Below, piece after piece: positions 62,591 through 64,000 of a stretch of 64,000 bases of DNA. The notes under the pieces are model-generated. The model ran no database searches and had not been told where the DNA came from. It saw only the letters and a list, made by a program, of their open reading frames with translations. A program made the position numbers and the translations under genes. How positions within the stretch are numbered: position 1 is the stretch's first letter; each line of letters opens with the position of its first letter. Source of the stretch: Flavobacteriaceae bacterium D16. GTDB lineage: Bacteria; Bacteroidota; Bacteroidia; Flavobacteriales; Flavobacteriaceae. Where the stretch lies: the NCBI GenBank assembly GCA_021295155.1, contig JAJTJC010000032.1, forward strand, positions 33,989 through 97,988, given 5' to 3'.

Positions 62591-64000
62591 ATGAAATTAC
62601 ACAGAATAGCAGCAGTTATCCTGTTTTTCTCCCTTAATCTAGCAATCGGCCAGGTAAAAATCGGGGCTAATCCCAGCCGTATCGATGCGGCCTCCATAAT
62701 TGAGCTCGAGAGTACCACCAAGGCATTTGTGCTAACCCGGGTAACCGATGCACAAATGCAGAGTATTCAACCCCTTAACGGGGCTTTGGTGTTTAATACC
62801 GACACCCAAAACGTCCATTACTATAACGGTTCGCAATGGCTTTCACTTGGCAACGGCTCAGGAGGAGGCACATTTAGCTTTCAGGATAATGGGAATGGTA
62901 CGTTCACAATTTTCTATTCGGATGGTACCAGTTTTACTTCAAGAGATTTAACCGGACCCGCTGGACCTATCGGACCCGCCGGTGTTGATGGTGTTGATGG
63001 CGTTGATGGCGCCGTTGGGCCACAAGGGCCACAAGGGCCGGTCGGACCACAAGGTATTCAAGGTGAAAAAGGTGACCAGGGTGATGCTGGACCTCAGGGA
63101 ATACAAGGGCCTGTTGGACCAGCCGGACCTGTTGGACCCGCCGGTGTTGATGGTATTGATGGCGCTGTTGGGCCACAAGGACCTATCGGACCTGTTGGAC
63201 CTGCCGGTGCAGACGGTATTGATGGCGCTATTGGGCCACAAGGACCTATCGGACCTGTTGGACCCGCCGGTGCAGATGGTGTTGATGGTGCAGTTGGGCC
63301 ACAAGGACCTATCGGACCTGTAGGACCTGCTGGCGCGAATGGTGCTGACGGTGCTAACGGGGCTGATGGGGCTAACGGTGCGGATGGGGCTGATGGAAAC
63401 GGAATTGCTTCTACTGTAGATAATGGTAATGGTACTTTCACCCTGAACTTTACTGATGGGACCAGCTATACTACTGCTGACCTTACCGGACCTGTAGGAC
63501 CTGCTGGCGCGGATGGTGCGAATGGTGCTGACGGAGCTGACGGGGCTGATGGTGCTGACGGGGCTGACGGAAACGGAATTGCTTCTACTGTAGATAATGG
63601 TAATGGTACTTTCACCCTGAACTTTACTGATGGGACCAGCTATACCACTGCTGATCTTACCGGACCTGTAGGACCTGCTGGTGCGAATGGGGCTGATGGT
63701 GCTGATGGGGCTAACGGAGCTGATGGAAACGGAATTGCTTCTACTGTAGATAATGGTAATGGTACTTTTACCCTGAATTTTACTGATGGAACCAGCTATA
63801 CCACTGCTGATCTTACCGGACCAGCCGGACCTGCCGGTGCCGATGGTGCTGACGGTGCTAACGGTGCGGATGGTGCTGACGGGGCTGACGGAAACGGAAT
63901 TGCTTCTACTGTAGATAATGGTAATGGTACTTTCACCCTGAATTTTACTGATGGAACCAGTTATACTACTGCTGATCTTACTGGACCTGTAGGACCTGCT
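62591..64000 (+). CDS. collagen-like secreted repeat protein, 3' end outside the window
   Basis: The first 470 codons of a protein that continues past 64000. A signal peptide ([13 protein letters not shown]) and an 80-residue domain ([39 protein letters not shown]) precede Gly-X-Y collagen-like repeats. The early repeats are Pro-rich ([13 protein letters not shown]); later ones are mainly GAD/GAN triplets, alternating with a linker, [20 protein letters not shown] followed by [13 protein letters not shown] single copy of a related sequence ([19 protein letters not shown]) lies before the first collagen block. Collagen-like stalks and fibres at the surface are the likely role. Sorting signal not yet visible. 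Confidence 0.88.
   Translation, partial: MKLHRIAAVILFFSLNLAIGQVKIGANPSRIDAASIIELESTTKAFVLTRVTDAQMQSIQPLNGALVFNTDTQNVHYYNGSQWLSLGNGSGGGTFSFQDNGNGTFTIFYSDGTSFTSRDLTGPAGPIGPAGVDGVDGVDGAVGPQGPQGPVGPQGIQGEKGDQGDAGPQGIQGPVGPAGPVGPAGVDGIDGAVGPQGPIGPVGPAGADGIDGAIGPQGPIGPVGPAGADGVDGAVGPQGPIGPVGPAGANGADGANGADGANGADGADGNGIASTVDNGNGTFTLNFTDGTSYTTADLTGPVGPAGADGANGADGADGADGADGADGNGIASTVDNGNGTFTLNFTDGTSYTTADLTGPVGPAGANGADGADGANGADGNGIASTVDNGNGTFTLNFTDGTSYTTADLTGPAGPAGADGADGANGADGADGADGNGIASTVDNGNGTFTLNFTDGTSYTTADLTGPVGPA
63388..64000 (+). repeat. tandem linker-plus-GAD/GAN repeat units
   Basis: The linker coding block (marked by GGAATTGCTT) begins at 63401, 63575, 63731 and 63896, with spacings of 174, 156 and 165 bases, all multiples of three. 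The linker is nearly identical at DNA level between copies; the length differences come from the number of GAD/GAN triplets between them. The array continues beyond the window. It looks recently expanded. Confidence 0.85.

Noticed and set aside
62948..63441. Long Pro/Ser-rich open frames on the minus strand opposite the collagen gene
   Set aside because: They mirror the Gly-X-Y repeats on the plus strand and lack a promoter or family match, so they are shadow frames.
63388..64000. Regularly spaced near-identical blocks resembling a CRISPR array
   Set aside because: The blocks are in frame, multiples of three, and code for a protein repeat; spacers are coding GAD/GAN triplets and no cas gene is near.

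Overview
The window is a gene-dense chromosomal stretch of about 44% GC from a member of the Bacteroidota, most likely a marine Flavobacteriaceae. The evidence is the Bacteroidota promoter signature (TAnnTTTG -7 elements, often 15-25 bp before starts), the near absence of Shine-Dalgarno sequences, the THX ribosomal protein, a type IX secretion type B C-terminal domain, CarboxypepD_reg-like proteins, and many short secreted proteins and lipoproteins. No tRNA, rRNA, insertion sequence, prophage or CRISPR array is visible.

Layout. 1-8.3 kb: 3' end of trpA, a small membrane protein, a secreted M20 peptidase, a stand-alone BLUF blue-light sensor, PEP carboxylase, the KDPG aldolase/KDG kinase pair, a uracil-DNA-glycosylase-like protein, ribosomal protein THX and a lipoprotein. 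8.4-12.5 kb: yaaA, rluD, a PASTA protein, ddl and coaD. 12.6-17.5 kb: a multi-PAS histidine kinase overlapping a CheY-like regulator, then an M14 carboxypeptidase. 17.5-24.8 kb: a NUDIX gene and pyrE in very tight divergent array, birA, then the packed run rsfS-ftsH-LUD-cdsA-psd-ACBP (ribosome hibernation, membrane proteolysis, phospholipid synthesis). 24.8-31 kb (minus): creatininase-like, sterol-desaturase-like, two secreted proteins, valS. 31-38.6 kb: DUF1573, an aspartyl protease with PDZ, an aminotransferase, murB, an ECF sigma/anti-sigma pair, a second ECF sigma, lipA. 38.9-44.6 kb: a TPR hybrid kinase, lpxK, a Nif3-like protein, a coiled-coil protein with a degenerate zinc ribbon, and a DUF4174-like protein.

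44.5-53.7 kb: two kynurenine-pathway genes (kmo, kynU) on the minus strand surround a plus-strand photobiology operon: flavin reductase, a 44-residue DUF2256 zinc-ribbon protein, a DASH-type cryptochrome and an iron-sulfur photolyase. The last three genes or their neighbours overlap or lie within 8 nt, and the operon is preceded by an inverted repeat that encloses the -7 element. The core palindrome TTGTT-N-AACAA in this promoter recurs upstream of the hybrid kinase at 38.8 kb. This is the most interesting set of signals in the window. clpP, a lipoprotein and an MFS transporter also lie here.

53.7-64 kb: GNAT, O-methyltransferase, PAP2 phosphatase, TatA/B, an M1 peptidase cluster with two CarboxypepD_reg-like paralogues, then three secreted surface proteins. 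The last is a collagen-like protein built of alternating Gly-X-Y blocks and a near-identical linker; it runs off the window.
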